Source: Modestobacter sp. VKM Ac-2982 (GTDB lineage: Bacteria; Actinomycetota; Actinomycetes; Mycobacteriales; Geodermatophilaceae). From it: DNA of 64,000 nucleotides. Below, piece after piece: positions 29,376 to 40,598 of the stretch; position 1 is the first letter of the stretch; each line of letters opens with the position of its first letter. The translations under genes were made by a program, and so were the position numbers. Where the stretch lies: assembly GCF_026967935.1 (NCBI RefSeq), contig NZ_JAPVBL010000001.1, forward strand, positions 1,348,361-1,412,360, in the 5' to 3' direction. The notes beneath the pieces were generated by a model. That model did no database searches and was not told the DNA's origin. It saw nothing but the letters and a program-made list of their open reading frames with translations.

Positions 29376-30590
29376 GTGACCCGCGACCCGCACCGCCCCG
29401 AGCCCCTCGGCTCGGGGCGCCAGCCTGCCCGCGCCCGGACCGGGACCGCCGACGGGCCGGGCGGTACAGGGGGCAGCCCGGCCGGTCGGCAGGACCCTGA
29501 CACCGGGCCGCTGGTCAGGATCGACCAGCCACCGGTGCCGTCGCGGCCTGTGGCCCGACCGCCCGGGCACCGGCCCGGACCGGTCACGGGTCCGCCGACC
29601 GAGGGCCTGCGCTGGGACGAGGAGCGCCCCGACCCCGTCGCCCCGGTGCCGGGCGACCCAGCGGTCGAGGAGGTGGGGCGGGAGCCCGCGGACGCCCCGC
29701 TCACCGCAGTGCCCGACGCCCTGGGGACCGAGGTCACCGGAGAGGCGCCGCAGGACACCCCGAGCGGCGCACCGCGGGCCGTCGGCCGGGCCGGCCGGGA
29801 CATGGCCGCCGCGGTCGGTGTCGGGTTGGCGATGGGTGCGGTCGTCTTCGCGACGCTGCTGCTCTGGCGGCCCTCGTTCCTCGTCGTCGTCACCGCCGCC
29901 GTCCTGATCAGCGTCTTCGAGCTGAGCGGGGCGCTGGAGAAGGGTGGTCATCGGCCGCCGCGGACCCCCGTGCTGGTGGGGGCGGTGGTGATGGCAGCCC
30001 TGGCCTGGACCCGCGGTCCCACGGGCCTGGTCATCGCCTTCCTGCTGACCGTCTTTGCCGTGCTGCTCTGGCGGCTGGGCGACGGGCCGGTCGGGTACCT
30101 GCGCGATGCGTCGGCCGCGGTCTTCGTCGCCCTCTACGTGCCGCTGCTGGCCGGGTTCGCCGTCCTGCTGCTCGTGCCCGACGACGGCGGAGCCCGGGTG
30201 CTGACGTTCATCGGCACGGTCGTCTGCAGCGACGTGGGCGGCTTCGCTGCTGGGGTGCTCTTCGGGAAGCACCCGCTGGCCCGCACGGTCAGTCCGAAGA
30301 AGTCCTGGGAGGGGCTGGCCGGGTCGGTCGCGGCCTGCGTGCTCATCGGCACGCTGTTGATCACGCTGGTGTTCGAGGGGCCGTGGTGGGGCGGCGTGCT
30401 CTTCGGCGTCGCCATCGCCGTCACCGCCACCCTGGGCGACCTGGGGGAGTCGCTGATCAAGCGGGACCTGGGCATCAAGGACATGGGCGACCTGCTGCCC
30501 GGCCACGGCGGTCTGATGGACCGGATGGACTCGCTGCTGCCGTCGGCCGCGGTGGCCTGGCTGATCCTGTCGGTGGTCGCGCCGGTCTGA
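29376..30590 (+). CDS. cdsA: Phosphatidate cytidylyltransferase
   Basis: Membrane enzyme that makes CDP-diacylglycerol for phospholipid synthesis (404 aa). The first about 130 residues are a Pro/Gly/Asp-rich cytoplasmic extension. After it come about eight hydrophobic helices. The CdsA signature is clear: CSDVGGFAAG, SPKKSWEG, GDLGESLIKRD and the C-terminal PGHGGLMDRMDS with its catalytic Asp. GTG 29376, 20 bp after frr, is the probable start; there is no strong Shine-Dalgarno, so the exact N-terminus is uncertain. Confidence 0.94.
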   Translation: MTRDPHRPEPLGSGRQPARARTGTADGPGGTGGSPAGRQDPDTGPLVRIDQPPVPSRPVARPPGHRPGPVTGPPTEGLRWDEERPDPVAPVPGDPAVEEVGREPADAPLTAVPDALGTEVTGEAPQDTPSGAPRAVGRAGRDMAAAVGVGLAMGAVVFATLLLWRPSFLVVVTAAVLISVFELSGALEKGGHRPPRTPVLVGAVVMAALAWTRGPTGLVIAFLLTVFAVLLWRLGDGPVGYLRDASAAVFVALYVPLLAGFAVLLLVPDDGGARVLTFIGTVVCSDVGGFAAGVLFGKHPLARTVSPKKSWEGLAGSVAACVLIGTLLITLVFEGPWWGGVLFGVAIAVTATLGDLGESLIKRDLGIKDMGDLLPGHGGLMDRMDSLLPSAAVAWLILSVVAPV

Positions 30591-30644
30591 CCCGGCAGTG
30601 GGCTGACCCGCGGTGGTCCGGGCCGGCCGGTCGGGACGGCGTGG

Positions 30645-30650
30645 CAGCAT
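30645..30650 (+). promoter_or_regulatory. -10 element of a leaderless promoter
   Basis: CAGCAT ends 7 nt before the GTG of the SPOUT methyltransferase gene; no Shine-Dalgarno. Confidence 0.4.
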
Positions 30651-30657
30651 CCCGGCG

Positions 30658-31341
30658 GTGACCGAGGCGACGGACGGGCAGGTGGCGGACGGGGAGGTGC
30701 CCGGTCCGACCGAGTGGGGCGGGTCGGTCGGCGTCGGCCCCTGGACCGGCCCTTGGCCGGCCGATCCGCGGTATGACCGAGAACTGCTCGCCGAGGGTGA
30801 CCGGCGGAACGTGGTGGACCGCTACCGGTACTGGCGACTGGAGGCGGTGGTCGCCGACCTGGACTCCCGGCGGCACCCGTTCCACGTCGCCATCGAGAAC
30901 TTCGAGCACGACCTGAACATCGGCACGGTGGTGCGCACGGCCAATGCCTTCCTGGCCGCGGAAGTGCACGTGGTCGGCCGCCGGCGGTGGAACCGGCGGG
31001 GGGCCATGGTCACCGACCGCTACCAGCACCTGCGCCACCACCCGGACGTCGGCGGGCTGCTCGAGCACGCGGCGGCCGAGGAGCTGACCGTGGTGGCGGT
31101 GGACAACGGCCCCGGGGCCGTCCCACTGGAGACGGTCTCGTTGCCGCGCCACTGCGTCCTGCTGTTCGGCCAGGAGGGCCCCGGTCTCACGCCGGCGGCT
31201 CGGGACGGCGCAGCACTCACCGTGTCGATCGCCCAGTTCGGCTCGACGCGGTCGCTGAACGCCGGGGTCGCGGCGGGGGTCGCGATGCACGCCTGGATCC
31301 GGGAGCACGCCGACCTCGGTGCGGTGGCTCCACCCGACTGA
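30658..31341 (+). CDS. TrmH-family (SPOUT) RNA 2'-O-methyltransferase
   Basis: A 227-aa methyltransferase. SPOUT motif 1 is in FEHDLNIGTVVRTANAF (catalytic Arg), motif 2 is CVLLFGQEGPGL and motif 3 is SIAQFGSTRSLNAG. These match the TrmH/SpoU group, which methylates ribose 2'-OH in tRNA or rRNA. The target is not predictable. GTG 30658 chosen, as a -10-like element lies 7 nt upstream; GTG 30613 is the alternative. The 190 bp after it hold no gene. Confidence 0.9.
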   Translation: MTEATDGQVADGEVPGPTEWGGSVGVGPWTGPWPADPRYDRELLAEGDRRNVVDRYRYWRLEAVVADLDSRRHPFHVAIENFEHDLNIGTVVRTANAFLAAEVHVVGRRRWNRRGAMVTDRYQHLRHHPDVGGLLEHAAAEELTVVAVDNGPGAVPLETVSLPRHCVLLFGQEGPGLTPAARDGAALTVSIAQFGSTRSLNAGVAAGVAMHAWIREHADLGAVAPPD

Positions 31342-31534
31342 TCGCCCGGCGAGCCGTGCAGGTCGACCGGACGTGTTCGGTCGACCGGCGAGGCCGAGCG
31401 GAGTGTGACCGGTCGATCACGCCGCGCCTACCGGATGGGCAGGCTCCTCTCCGGCAGCATGGCCGGTCGGGTCTGGTGTCCGGGCTCGGCCACGACCGGT
31501 GGCCGAGACGGCGACCGGCCGGGGAGGAGTGGCC

Positions 31535-33220
<1,686 letters not shown>

Positions 33221-33315
33221 CGGGGGCGCGGCGTCCCACGGTTGCTCCCGGGGAGCGATGTCACCCTCCACCGAGCCACCTCCAGCGGCCCGGTGGTGGG
33301 AGCATGGACCTCGTT

Positions 33316-34494
33316 ATGACTGCCCTGCCCCTGGTCTTCGACGCCCCCCGCCGCACCAAGCCGCCTCGGCACCTCGCCGACCTGACCCGTGCGGAGGCCC
33401 GCGCGGCGATCGTCGAGCTGGGTCAGCCGGCGTTCCGAGCCGACCAGCTGGCCCGGCACTTCTACGCCGGGGTCACCGACCCGGAGCAGATGACCGACCT
33501 GCCGGCCGCCTCCCGTGCGGAGCTGACCGGTGCGCTGCTGCCGGGGCTGCTGACCCCGGTGCGCCACCAGTCCGCCGACGGCGGCCGCACCCGCAAGACG
33601 TTGTGGCGCCTGCACGACGGGGCCCTGGTCGAGAGCGTCCTCATGCGCTACCCCGACCGCGCCACCGTCTGCATCTCCAGCCAGGCCGGCTGCGGGATGG
33701 CCTGCCCGTTCTGCGCGACCGGCCAGAGCGGCCTGACCCGCAATCTCTCCGCGGCCGAGATCATCGGCCAGGCGGTCGCCGCGGCCGCGGCGATGGCCAA
33801 CGGTGAGATCCCCGGTGGCCCCGGCCGGCTGTCCAACGTCGTCTTCATGGGCATGGGCGAGCCGCTGGCCAACTACGCCCGGGTGCGCAAGACGCTCGAC
33901 GCGCTGCTGACCCCGGCACCGCACGGGCTGGGCCTGGCCCAGCGCTCCGTGACCGTCTCGACGGTCGGTGTCGTCCCGGCCATCCGGAAGCTGACCGAGG
34001 AGGGGCTGAACGTGACCCTCGCGGTCAGCCTGCACGCCCCCGACGACGAGCTGCGTGACGAACTGGTGCCGATCAACACCCGCTGGAAGGTCGGCGAGGT
34101 GCTGGGCGCCGCCGACGACTTCGCCCGCCGCACCGGTCGCCGGTACTCGATCGAGTACGCGCTGATCCGGGACATCAACGACCAGCCGTTCCGGGCCGAC
34201 CTGCTCGGGAAGCTGCTGGCGAAGCGGCTGGCGCACGTGAACCTGATCCCGCTCAACCCGACACCGGGCAGCAAGTGGGACGCCAGTCCGCTGCCTGCCC
34301 AGCGGGAGTTCGTCGCCCGGCTGCGCGCCGCGGGGGTGCCGACCACGGTCCGCGACACCCGGGGCTCGGACATCGACGGCGCGTGCGGGCAGCTGGCCGC
34401 CGCCGACCAGGTCGACGGGGTGCCGAGCATCGCCGTCCCGGTGCCGGGCATCGAGGAGGGCGTGCCCCTCGGGGCCGAGTCGGACCAGGGCTGA
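33316..34494 (+). CDS. rlmN: 23S rRNA/tRNA adenine-C2 methyltransferase RlmN
   Basis: Radical-SAM enzyme making m2A2503 in 23S rRNA and m2A37 in some tRNAs (392 aa). The CxxxCxxC cluster motif is CGMACPFC (about residues 126-133); [21 protein letters not shown] and [13 protein letters not shown] are typical. The C-terminal catalytic Cys is in [10 protein letters not shown] 33316 matches the N-terminus of the mycobacterial enzyme (PELMFDEPR versus LPLVFDAPR); ATG 33304 would add four residues. Confidence 0.97.
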   Translation: MTALPLVFDAPRRTKPPRHLADLTRAEARAAIVELGQPAFRADQLARHFYAGVTDPEQMTDLPAASRAELTGALLPGLLTPVRHQSADGGRTRKTLWRLHDGALVESVLMRYPDRATVCISSQAGCGMACPFCATGQSGLTRNLSAAEIIGQAVAAAAAMANGEIPGGPGRLSNVVFMGMGEPLANYARVRKTLDALLTPAPHGLGLAQRSVTVSTVGVVPAIRKLTEEGLNVTLAVSLHAPDDELRDELVPINTRWKVGEVLGAADDFARRTGRRYSIEYALIRDINDQPFRADLLGKLLAKRLAHVNLIPLNPTPGSKWDASPLPAQREFVARLRAAGVPTTVRDTRGSDIDGACGQLAAADQVDGVPSIAVPVPGIEEGVPLGAESDQG

Positions 34495-34496
34495 CC

Positions 34497-35204
34497 GTGC
34501 TCCCGGAGGCGGAGGCGCACGAGCACAGCCACGCCGACGTCTCCGGTGGCTGGCTGCGGGCCGCCGTCTTCGGGGCGATGGACGGCCTGGTGACCAACAC
34601 CGCCCTCGTGGCCGGGGTCGGTGCCGGGGGTGCGGCGGCGCAGACGGTCGTCCTGGCCGGGGTCGCCAGCCTCGTCGCCGGGGCGATCTCGATGGCGTTG
34701 GGCGAGTACACGTCGGTGACCACCCAGAACGAGCAGCTCGAGCTGGAGGTCGCCAAGGAGCGCGGGGAGCTCGAACGCAACCCCGAGGGGGAGCGGCACG
34801 AGCTGGTCGCCCTGCTGCGCGCCGGTGGCGTCGACGACGACCTCGCCGAGCGGGTGTCGGTGCAGCTGTCCCGGGACCCGGAGACGGCGCTGCGGCTGCA
34901 CGTCGTCGCGGAGGTCGGGCTGAGCCCGGAGGACACCCCGTCGCCGAAGGTGGCTGCGGTCTCCTCGTTCGTGACCTTCTCGGTGGGTGCTGCGGTGCCG
35001 CTGCTGCCCTACCTGTTCGGGCTGAGCACGCTGTGGGTGGCGCTGGTCTGCGGCGGTGTCGGTCTGGCGGTGGCCGGTGCGCTGTCCTCGCGCTTCACCC
35101 CCCGGCCCTGGTGGTGGTCGGCGCTGCGTCAGCTGCTGTTCGGAGCGTTGGCCACCGGCGCGACCTACCTGATCGGCAGTGCGATCGGCGTCGCCGTCAG
35201 CTGA
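34497..35204 (+). CDS. VIT1/CCC1-type iron/manganese transporter
   Basis: A 235-aa membrane protein of the VIT1/CCC1 family (Fe2+/Mn2+ exporters or vacuolar transporters). Helix 1 holds AAVFGAMDGLVTNTALVAG and helix 2 AGAISMALGEYTSV, both family signatures. A cytoplasmic metal-binding loop rich in Glu (EQLELEVAKERGEL, EGERHELV) follows, then three more helices. GTG 34497, just after the rlmN stop, so possibly co-transcribed. Protects against metal excess by analogy. Confidence 0.9.
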   Translation: MLPEAEAHEHSHADVSGGWLRAAVFGAMDGLVTNTALVAGVGAGGAAAQTVVLAGVASLVAGAISMALGEYTSVTTQNEQLELEVAKERGELERNPEGERHELVALLRAGGVDDDLAERVSVQLSRDPETALRLHVVAEVGLSPEDTPSPKVAAVSSFVTFSVGAAVPLLPYLFGLSTLWVALVCGGVGLAVAGALSSRFTPRPWWWSALRQLLFGALATGATYLIGSAIGVAVS

Positions 35205-35263
35205 GGCTCGACGAGGGGCCGCTCAGCCGGTGACCGGAACTCGCGATCGGCCCAGCGAACCAC

Positions 35264-35584
35264 CTATCGGGAGCGCCAGGCGTTCTTCCGCCGGCGGACG
35301 TCCCACAGCAGCATGACCACGAGCGTGAGCACGAAGCCTAGGATCCAGAGGTTCTCGACCTGGCCGTCGTGGTTGCCGAACAGCAGGGCCAGCAGGGCCA
35401 GCACCATCAGCCAGCCGGTGATCCGCCCGACCCGGCCACTCTCGGCGTGCCAGCCCCAGTCTGCGGGGTGCTCGTCGTGGACGGGCGTCTCGCCCGGACG
35501 GACGATGCCCTCCTCACGTCGGGACTGCTCGACCACCCCGGCGTTCGTCTGCTGACCCTGTCCCCGGCCGCTGTGCTCACTCAC
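35264..35584 (-). CDS. DUF2631-like small membrane protein
   Basis: A 106-aa protein. The polar N-terminus contains [19 protein letters not shown], followed by two hydrophobic helices ([20 protein letters not shown] and [18 protein letters not shown]) and a basic tail. The HPxxWGW motif plus two-helix layout fits the actinobacterial DUF2631 family, often found beside dxr. GTG 35584 with GAGG 8 nt upstream. Function unknown. The 200 bp between it and dxr contain the divergent promoters. Confidence 0.75.
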   Translation of the reverse strand: MSEHSGRGQGQQTNAGVVEQSRREEGIVRPGETPVHDEHPADWGWHAESGRVGRITGWLMVLALLALLFGNHDGQVENLWILGFVLTLVVMLLWDVRRRKNAWRSR

Positions 35585-35773
35585 TTGGCATCCTCGCTGG
35601 CGCTCGTCGCCGCGGTCGCGGCACTGCTCTGTTCGGTGTGAGGGCGCTCGGCCGCTCATCCGCCATGATGCCAGGCGCACCGATCGGGCACCTGGCGGGC
35701 GCGCGGACCGGACCCCGCGCCGGTCTGCCGCGCGGTCCGGCCGGTGCCGACGGGCGGACCGCGGCGGGCTTGG

Positions 35774-35779
35774 CAGGAT
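35774..35779 (+). promoter_or_regulatory. -10 element of a leaderless dxr promoter
   Basis: CAGGAT ends 7 nt before the dxr ATG; no Shine-Dalgarno is present. Confidence 0.45.
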
Positions 35780-35786
35780 CACGGGC

Positions 35787-36998
35787 ATGAGCGAGCCGCG
35801 CAGCACCGAACCCCGGACGGTCACCGTGCTGGGGTCCACCGGGTCGATCGGGCGCCAGGCGATCGCCGTCGCCCGGCAGAACCCGGGACGGTTGCGGGTC
35901 ACCGGGCTCGCCGCCGGCGGGGGGGACGTGGCGCTGCTGGCCGAGCAGGCCCTCTCGCTGGGCGTGCGCACCGTCGCGATCGCCCGGGCCACCGCTGCCC
36001 AGGACCTGCAGCTCGCCTTCTACGCGGCGGCCCAGCAGCGCGGCTGGGCGCAGGGGCACTACGCCCTCCCGGAGATCCTGGCCGGCCCCCGTGCCGCCGA
36101 GGAGCTGGCCGCCCGCCCGGCCGATGTCGTCCTCAACGGCATCACCGGGTCGATCGGGCTGCGGCCGACGCTCTCGGCGCTCGCCGCCGGGCGCACCGTC
36201 GCCCTGGCCAACAAGGAATCGCTGGTCGCCGGTGGCGCACTGGTGACGGCGGCGGCCGCACCCGGTCAGCTGGTGCCGGTCGACTCCGAGCACTCCGCAC
36301 TCGCCCAGTGCCTGCGCGGTGGTGCGCGGGGCGAGGTGGCCCGGCTGGTGCTCACCGCCAGCGGCGGGCCGTTCCGGGGCCGCAGCGCCGCGGAGCTCGC
36401 CGGCGTCACCCGGGAACAGGCGCTGGCCCACCCCACCTGGGACATGGGCCCGGTGGTGACCATCAACTCCGCGACCCTGGTGAACAAGGGGCTGGAGCTG
36501 ATCGAGGCGCACCTGCTCTTCGGCGTCCCGTACGCCGACATCGACGTGGTGGTGCACCCGCAGTCGATCGTGCACTCGATGGTGACGTTCACCGACGGGG
36601 CGACGATCGCCCAGGCCAGCCCGCCGGACATGCGGCTGCCGATCGCCCTGGCGCTGGCGTGGCCGGACCGGCTGCCGGACGTCCAGCCGGCCCTGGACTG
36701 GTCGACCGCGAGCACCTGGGAGTTCCTGCCCCTGGACGGCGAGGTCTTCCCGGCGGTCCGGCTGGCCCGGCAGGCGGGGGAGGCCGGGGGCGTCGTCCCG
36801 GCGCTCTACAACGCGGCCAACGAGGAGGCGGTCGCCGCGTTCACAGCCGGACACCTGTCGTTCCCAGCGATCGTGCAGGTGATCGCGCGTACCCTCGACG
36901 CCGCGCCGGACCTCGGCGCACCCACCTGCGTCGAGGACGTGCTGGCCGCTGAGAAGTGGGCCCGGGAGCACGCTCGCGGCGCCATCGCCGGAGGCTGA
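35787..36998 (+). CDS. dxr: 1-deoxy-D-xylulose-5-phosphate reductoisomerase
   Basis: Second enzyme of the MEP isoprenoid pathway; makes 2-C-methylerythritol 4-phosphate with NADPH (403 aa). [13 protein letters not shown] is the NADPH loop; [18 protein letters not shown] (metal and substrate) and [18 protein letters not shown] are intact. ATG 35787. Followed immediately by the site-2 protease and, downstream, ispG, the sixth MEP enzyme: the conserved dxr-rip-ispG group. Confidence 0.97.
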   Translation: MSEPRSTEPRTVTVLGSTGSIGRQAIAVARQNPGRLRVTGLAAGGGDVALLAEQALSLGVRTVAIARATAAQDLQLAFYAAAQQRGWAQGHYALPEILAGPRAAEELAARPADVVLNGITGSIGLRPTLSALAAGRTVALANKESLVAGGALVTAAAAPGQLVPVDSEHSALAQCLRGGARGEVARLVLTASGGPFRGRSAAELAGVTREQALAHPTWDMGPVVTINSATLVNKGLELIEAHLLFGVPYADIDVVVHPQSIVHSMVTFTDGATIAQASPPDMRLPIALALAWPDRLPDVQPALDWSTASTWEFLPLDGEVFPAVRLARQAGEAGGVVPALYNAANEEAVAAFTAGHLSFPAIVQVIARTLDAAPDLGAPTCVEDVLAAEKWAREHARGAIAGG

Positions 36999-36999
36999 G

Positions 37000-38394
37000 C
37001 TGAGCGGGTTCCTCCTGACGGTCCTCGGGATCGTCGCCTTCGCCGTCGGGCTGTTGTTCAGCATCGGCTTCCACGAGTTCGGGCACTTCTACTGGGCCCG
37101 GAAGTTCGGCATGCGGGTGCCGCAGTTCTTCGTCGGCTTCGGGCCGACGGTCTGGTCCCGCCGCCGCGGGGAGACCGAGTTCGGCATCAAGGCGATCCCG
37201 CTCGGCGGCTACATCCGCATCGTCGGCATGATCCCGCCGGCCGAGGAGGGCGAGAGCAAGCGCGCCACCCGGATGCGCAGCTTCATCGCCGAGGTGCGCG
37301 GGGCGGCCCTCAACGACGTCCTGCCCACCGACCGCGGGCGGGTGTTCTACGCCAAGCCGTGGTGGCAGCGGGTGATCGTGATGTTCGCCGGCCCCTTCCA
37401 CAACCTGGTGCTGGCGGTGCTGCTCTTCCTGGTCCTGCTGGTGGGCATCGGCCTGCCGACGACCACCACCACGATCGCGGACGTGCCCGACTGCGTGCTG
37501 CCGGCCGGCGCAGCCAGCGCCAGCGCGGGCGACCCCTGCGACGTGCCGATCACCCCGGCCGGCGAGCTGTGCGCCGCCGGCTCGGTGGACTGCGCCCTGC
37601 CGCCGGCCGGCCCGGCCGCGCAGGCCGGGCTGCAGGCCGGCGACACCATCCTGGCCATCGACGGTGAACCGGTCACCCAGGAACCGGGCGACGGCTGGGA
37701 GGCGCTGGTCGAGACGGTGCAGGCCAGCGCCAGCACCCCACTGACCCTGACCGTCGCCCGGCCGGACGGCGATGGTGCCGCCCAGCAGCTCGACCTCACG
37801 GTCACCCCGATCCAGAACACCGTCTACACCGACCCGGACGGGGACGGGGAGCCCGACGGCACGCAGGAGGTCGGGTACCTCGGCGTCCAGTCCGCGACGG
37901 AGTACGTCGGCCAGCCGCTGAGCTCGCTGCCGGGCTACTTCGGCACCGTGGTCGTCGAGTCGGTCCAGCGGCTGGTGCAGATCCCCGAGCGCATCCCGCA
38001 GCTGTTCCGGGCCACCTTCATGGGCGAGGAGCGCGACCGCGAGGGGCCGATCGGCCTGGTCGGGGTCAGCCGGCTGTCCGGCGAGGCGTTCGCCCTGGAG
38101 CGCTTCAGCAACGTGGACAAGCTCAGCTTCTTCGTGTCGCTGCTCGCCAGCGTCAACCTGGTGCTGTTCCTGTTCAACCTCGTGCCGCTCTACCCGCTGG
38201 ACGGCGGCCACGTCGCCGGTGCCCTGTACGAGAAGGCGCGCTCGACCGTGGCGCGGCTGCGCGGGCGGCCCGATCCCGGCCCGTTCGACATCGCCCGGCT
38301 GATGCCGGTGGCCTACGTCGTGGCGGGGCTGTTCATCCTGCTGTCCGGGCTCCTGGTCATCGCCGACCTGGTCAACCCGATCACGCTCGGCTGA
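37000..38394 (+). CDS. rip1: Site-2 zinc metalloprotease (Rip1/RseP family), CTG start
   Basis: Intramembrane protease that cuts anti-sigma factors or PBP-type substrates (464 aa). Zinc motif HEFGH (about residues 24-28) lies in the first helix, and the second motif [12 protein letters not shown] near residue 385. A PDZ domain (about residues 200-290) lies between. No ATG, GTG or TTG precedes helix 1: TTG 37054 would cut the helix in half. CTG at 37000 gives [17 protein letters not shown], the full helix, and GGAGG ends 5 nt before it. It starts 1 bp after the dxr stop. Mycobacterial Rip1 has the same N-terminal layout. Confidence 0.9.
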   Translation: MSGFLLTVLGIVAFAVGLLFSIGFHEFGHFYWARKFGMRVPQFFVGFGPTVWSRRRGETEFGIKAIPLGGYIRIVGMIPPAEEGESKRATRMRSFIAEVRGAALNDVLPTDRGRVFYAKPWWQRVIVMFAGPFHNLVLAVLLFLVLLVGIGLPTTTTTIADVPDCVLPAGAASASAGDPCDVPITPAGELCAAGSVDCALPPAGPAAQAGLQAGDTILAIDGEPVTQEPGDGWEALVETVQASASTPLTLTVARPDGDGAAQQLDLTVTPIQNTVYTDPDGDGEPDGTQEVGYLGVQSATEYVGQPLSSLPGYFGTVVVESVQRLVQIPERIPQLFRATFMGEERDREGPIGLVGVSRLSGEAFALERFSNVDKLSFFVSLLASVNLVLFLFNLVPLYPLDGGHVAGALYEKARSTVARLRGRPDPGPFDIARLMPVAYVVAGLFILLSGLLVIADLVNPITLG

Positions 38395-38446
38395 CCGTCG
38401 CACCGACGTCACAGCGGGGTCACCGGCGGCGCCGTCGCCGGCGGTA

Positions 38447-38452
38447 GATACT
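38447..38452 (+). promoter_or_regulatory. -10 element of a leaderless ispG promoter
   Basis: GATACT (within TAGATACT) ends 6 nt before the ispG ATG; no Shine-Dalgarno. Confidence 0.55.
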
Positions 38453-38458
38453 GAGGCC

Positions 38459-39619
38459 ATGGCGATCCCCGTCAGTCTCGGCATGCCGGCTGCGCCCCCT
38501 CCCGTCCTCGCTCCCCGACGCAAGACGCGACAGCTGGACGTGGGCGGCGTCGGGATCGGCAGCGACTCCCCGGTCAGCGTCCAGTCGATGTGCACCACCA
38601 AGACCGCCGACATCAACGCCACGCTCCAGCAGATCGCCGAGCTCACCGCCTCCGGCTGCCAGATCGTGCGGGTCGCGGTGCCCGACACCGACGACGCCGA
38701 GGCGCTGTCGATCATCGCGAGGAAGTCGCAGATCCCGGTCATCGCCGACATCCACTTCCAGCCGCGGTACGTGTTCGCCGCGATCGACGCCGGGTGCGCC
38801 GCCGTGCGGGTCAACCCGGGCAACATCAAGAAGTTCGACGACAAGGTCGGCGAGATCGCCCGGGCGGCCAAGGACGCCGGCACCCCGATCCGGATCGGGG
38901 TGAACGCCGGCTCGCTCGACAAGCGCCTGCTGGCCAAGTACGGCAAGGCCACCCCGGAGGCGCTGGTCGAGTCCGCGCTGTGGGAGTGCTCGCTGTTCGA
39001 GGAGCACGACTTCCGGGACATCAAGATCTCGGTGAAGCACAACGACCCGGTGGTCATGGTGCGCGCCTACGAGCTGCTGGCCGCCCAGTGCGACTACCCG
39101 CTGCACCTCGGCGTGACCGAGGCCGGCCCCGCCTTCCAGGGGACCATCAAGTCCGCGGTCGCCTTCGGTGCGCTGCTGTCCCAGGGGATCGGCGACACGA
39201 TCCGGGTCTCCCTGTCCGCCCCGCCGGCGGAGGAGGTCAAGGTCGGCAACCAGATCCTGGAGTCGCTGAACCTGCGCCAGCGCGGCCTGGAGATCGTGAG
39301 CTGCCCCTCGTGCGGCCGGGCCCAGGTCGACGTCTACAAGCTCGCCGACGAGGTCACCGCAGGGCTGGAGGGCATGGAGGTGCCGCTGCGGGTCGCCGTC
39401 ATGGGCTGCGTGGTGAACGGCCCGGGGGAGGCCCGCGAGGCCGACCTGGGCGTCGCCTCCGGCAACGGCAAGGGGCAGATCTTCGTCAAGGGCGAGGTCG
39501 TCAAGACCGTTCCCGAGTCGATGATCGTGGAGACCCTGATCGAGGAGGCCATGCGGATCGCCGAGGCGCAGACGGCCGACGGCACCCCGTCCGGTCCGCC
39601 GGTCGTCTCCGTCTCCTGA
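38459..39619 (+). CDS. ispG: 4-hydroxy-3-methylbut-2-enyl-diphosphate synthase IspG
   Basis: [4Fe-4S] enzyme of the MEP pathway, converting MEcPP to HMBPP (386 aa, the short bacterial form). The TIM-barrel segments [21 protein letters not shown] and VRVNPGNIK, and the cluster cysteines in SCPSCGR and [10 protein letters not shown], are all present. The third catalytic Glu follows in [12 protein letters not shown]. Own leaderless promoter, so it may not depend on dxr transcription. Confidence 0.97.
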   Translation: MAIPVSLGMPAAPPPVLAPRRKTRQLDVGGVGIGSDSPVSVQSMCTTKTADINATLQQIAELTASGCQIVRVAVPDTDDAEALSIIARKSQIPVIADIHFQPRYVFAAIDAGCAAVRVNPGNIKKFDDKVGEIARAAKDAGTPIRIGVNAGSLDKRLLAKYGKATPEALVESALWECSLFEEHDFRDIKISVKHNDPVVMVRAYELLAAQCDYPLHLGVTEAGPAFQGTIKSAVAFGALLSQGIGDTIRVSLSAPPAEEVKVGNQILESLNLRQRGLEIVSCPSCGRAQVDVYKLADEVTAGLEGMEVPLRVAVMGCVVNGPGEAREADLGVASGNGKGQIFVKGEVVKTVPESMIVETLIEEAMRIAEAQTADGTPSGPPVVSVS

Positions 39620-39647
39620 CCCCGCCCGCACCGGTCGACGGAGGACA

Positions 39648-40511
39648 GTGGTCCGCGTGCTGCGCTCGTCGTCCCCCGCCCGGGTCCTGGACGCCGGCGA
39701 CGAGGGCGCCGTCCGGGAGCTGTTGGCCACCGACCCGGTCGGCGCCTGCATGCTCGCCGGGCGGATCGAGACCCACGGCACCGCGACGGCGTCCCTGGGC
39801 GCGCCGCTGTGGGGCCTGTACGCCGGTCGCCGGCTGGACGCGGTCTGCCTGGCCGGCGCCAACCTGATCCCCTTGGCCAGGCCCGGTGCCGAGCAGGCGG
39901 CAGCGGCCGCGTTCGCCGACCGGGCCCGGCGGGCCGGGCGTCGGTGCTCGACCGTGGTCGGCCCGGCGGCGGCCGTGCTGCCGCTGTGGGAGGTGCTGGC
40001 GCCCTCGTGGGGCCCGGCGCGGGAGGTGCGCGCCCGTCAGCCGCTGCTGGCCATCTCCGGCCCCTCACAGCTCCCGGCGGAGCCGCAGGTGCGCCCGGTG
40101 CGGCCCGAGGAGCTGGACACCCTGCTGCCGGCCGCGGTCGCCATGTTCACCGAGGAGGTGGGGGTCAGCCCCACGCGGGTCGACGGCGGTGCCGGCTACC
40201 GCGCCCGGGTGGCGGAGATGGTCCGCGCGGGTCACTCGCTCGCCTGGATCGAGCGCGGTGAGGTGCTCTTCAAGGCAGACGTCGGCGCCGTCTCCCGGGA
40301 CGCGTGCCAGGTGCAGGGCGTGTGGGTCTCCCCGCAGCACCGCGGGAAGGGGATCGGGCAGCGGGGCACCGCGGCGGTGGTCGAGTACGCCCGCGCGGCG
40401 ATCGCCCCGGTGGTGAGCCTCTACGTCAACGACTACAACCACGCCGCGCGCGCCGTCTACGAGCGGGTCGGCTTCCAGCAGGTCGGCACGTTCGCCTCCG
40501 TCCTGTTCTAG
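39648..40511 (+). CDS. GNAT acetyltransferase with DUF4081 N-terminus
   Basis: A 287-aa protein with two parts: an N-terminal domain (residues 10-140, DUF4081-like, with CMLAGRIETHG) and a C-terminal GNAT domain (about 150-285). The acetyl-CoA loop reads VWVSPQHRGKGIGQRG, and NHAARAVYERVGF is the usual final motif. It follows ispG as in Mycobacterium (Rv2867c region). The acceptor is unknown. GTG 39648 lies 28 bp after ispG. Confidence 0.9.
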   Translation: MVRVLRSSSPARVLDAGDEGAVRELLATDPVGACMLAGRIETHGTATASLGAPLWGLYAGRRLDAVCLAGANLIPLARPGAEQAAAAAFADRARRAGRRCSTVVGPAAAVLPLWEVLAPSWGPAREVRARQPLLAISGPSQLPAEPQVRPVRPEELDTLLPAAVAMFTEEVGVSPTRVDGGAGYRARVAEMVRAGHSLAWIERGEVLFKADVGAVSRDACQVQGVWVSPQHRGKGIGQRGTAAVVEYARAAIAPVVSLYVNDYNHAARAVYERVGFQQVGTFASVLF

Positions 40512-40586
40512 ACGTCCTGTTCCAGCCGTCCTGTGAGCCCTGGGGCTGGTGCGGCGAGGAGTTCCGGATCGGCCGCGGCCTTCTGC

Positions 40587-40592
40587 CAGGGT
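40587..40592 (+). promoter_or_regulatory. -10 element of a leaderless PBP promoter
   Basis: CAGGGT ends 6 nt before the GTG of the penicillin-binding lipoprotein. Confidence 0.4.
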
Positions 40593-40598
40593 GGGGCC

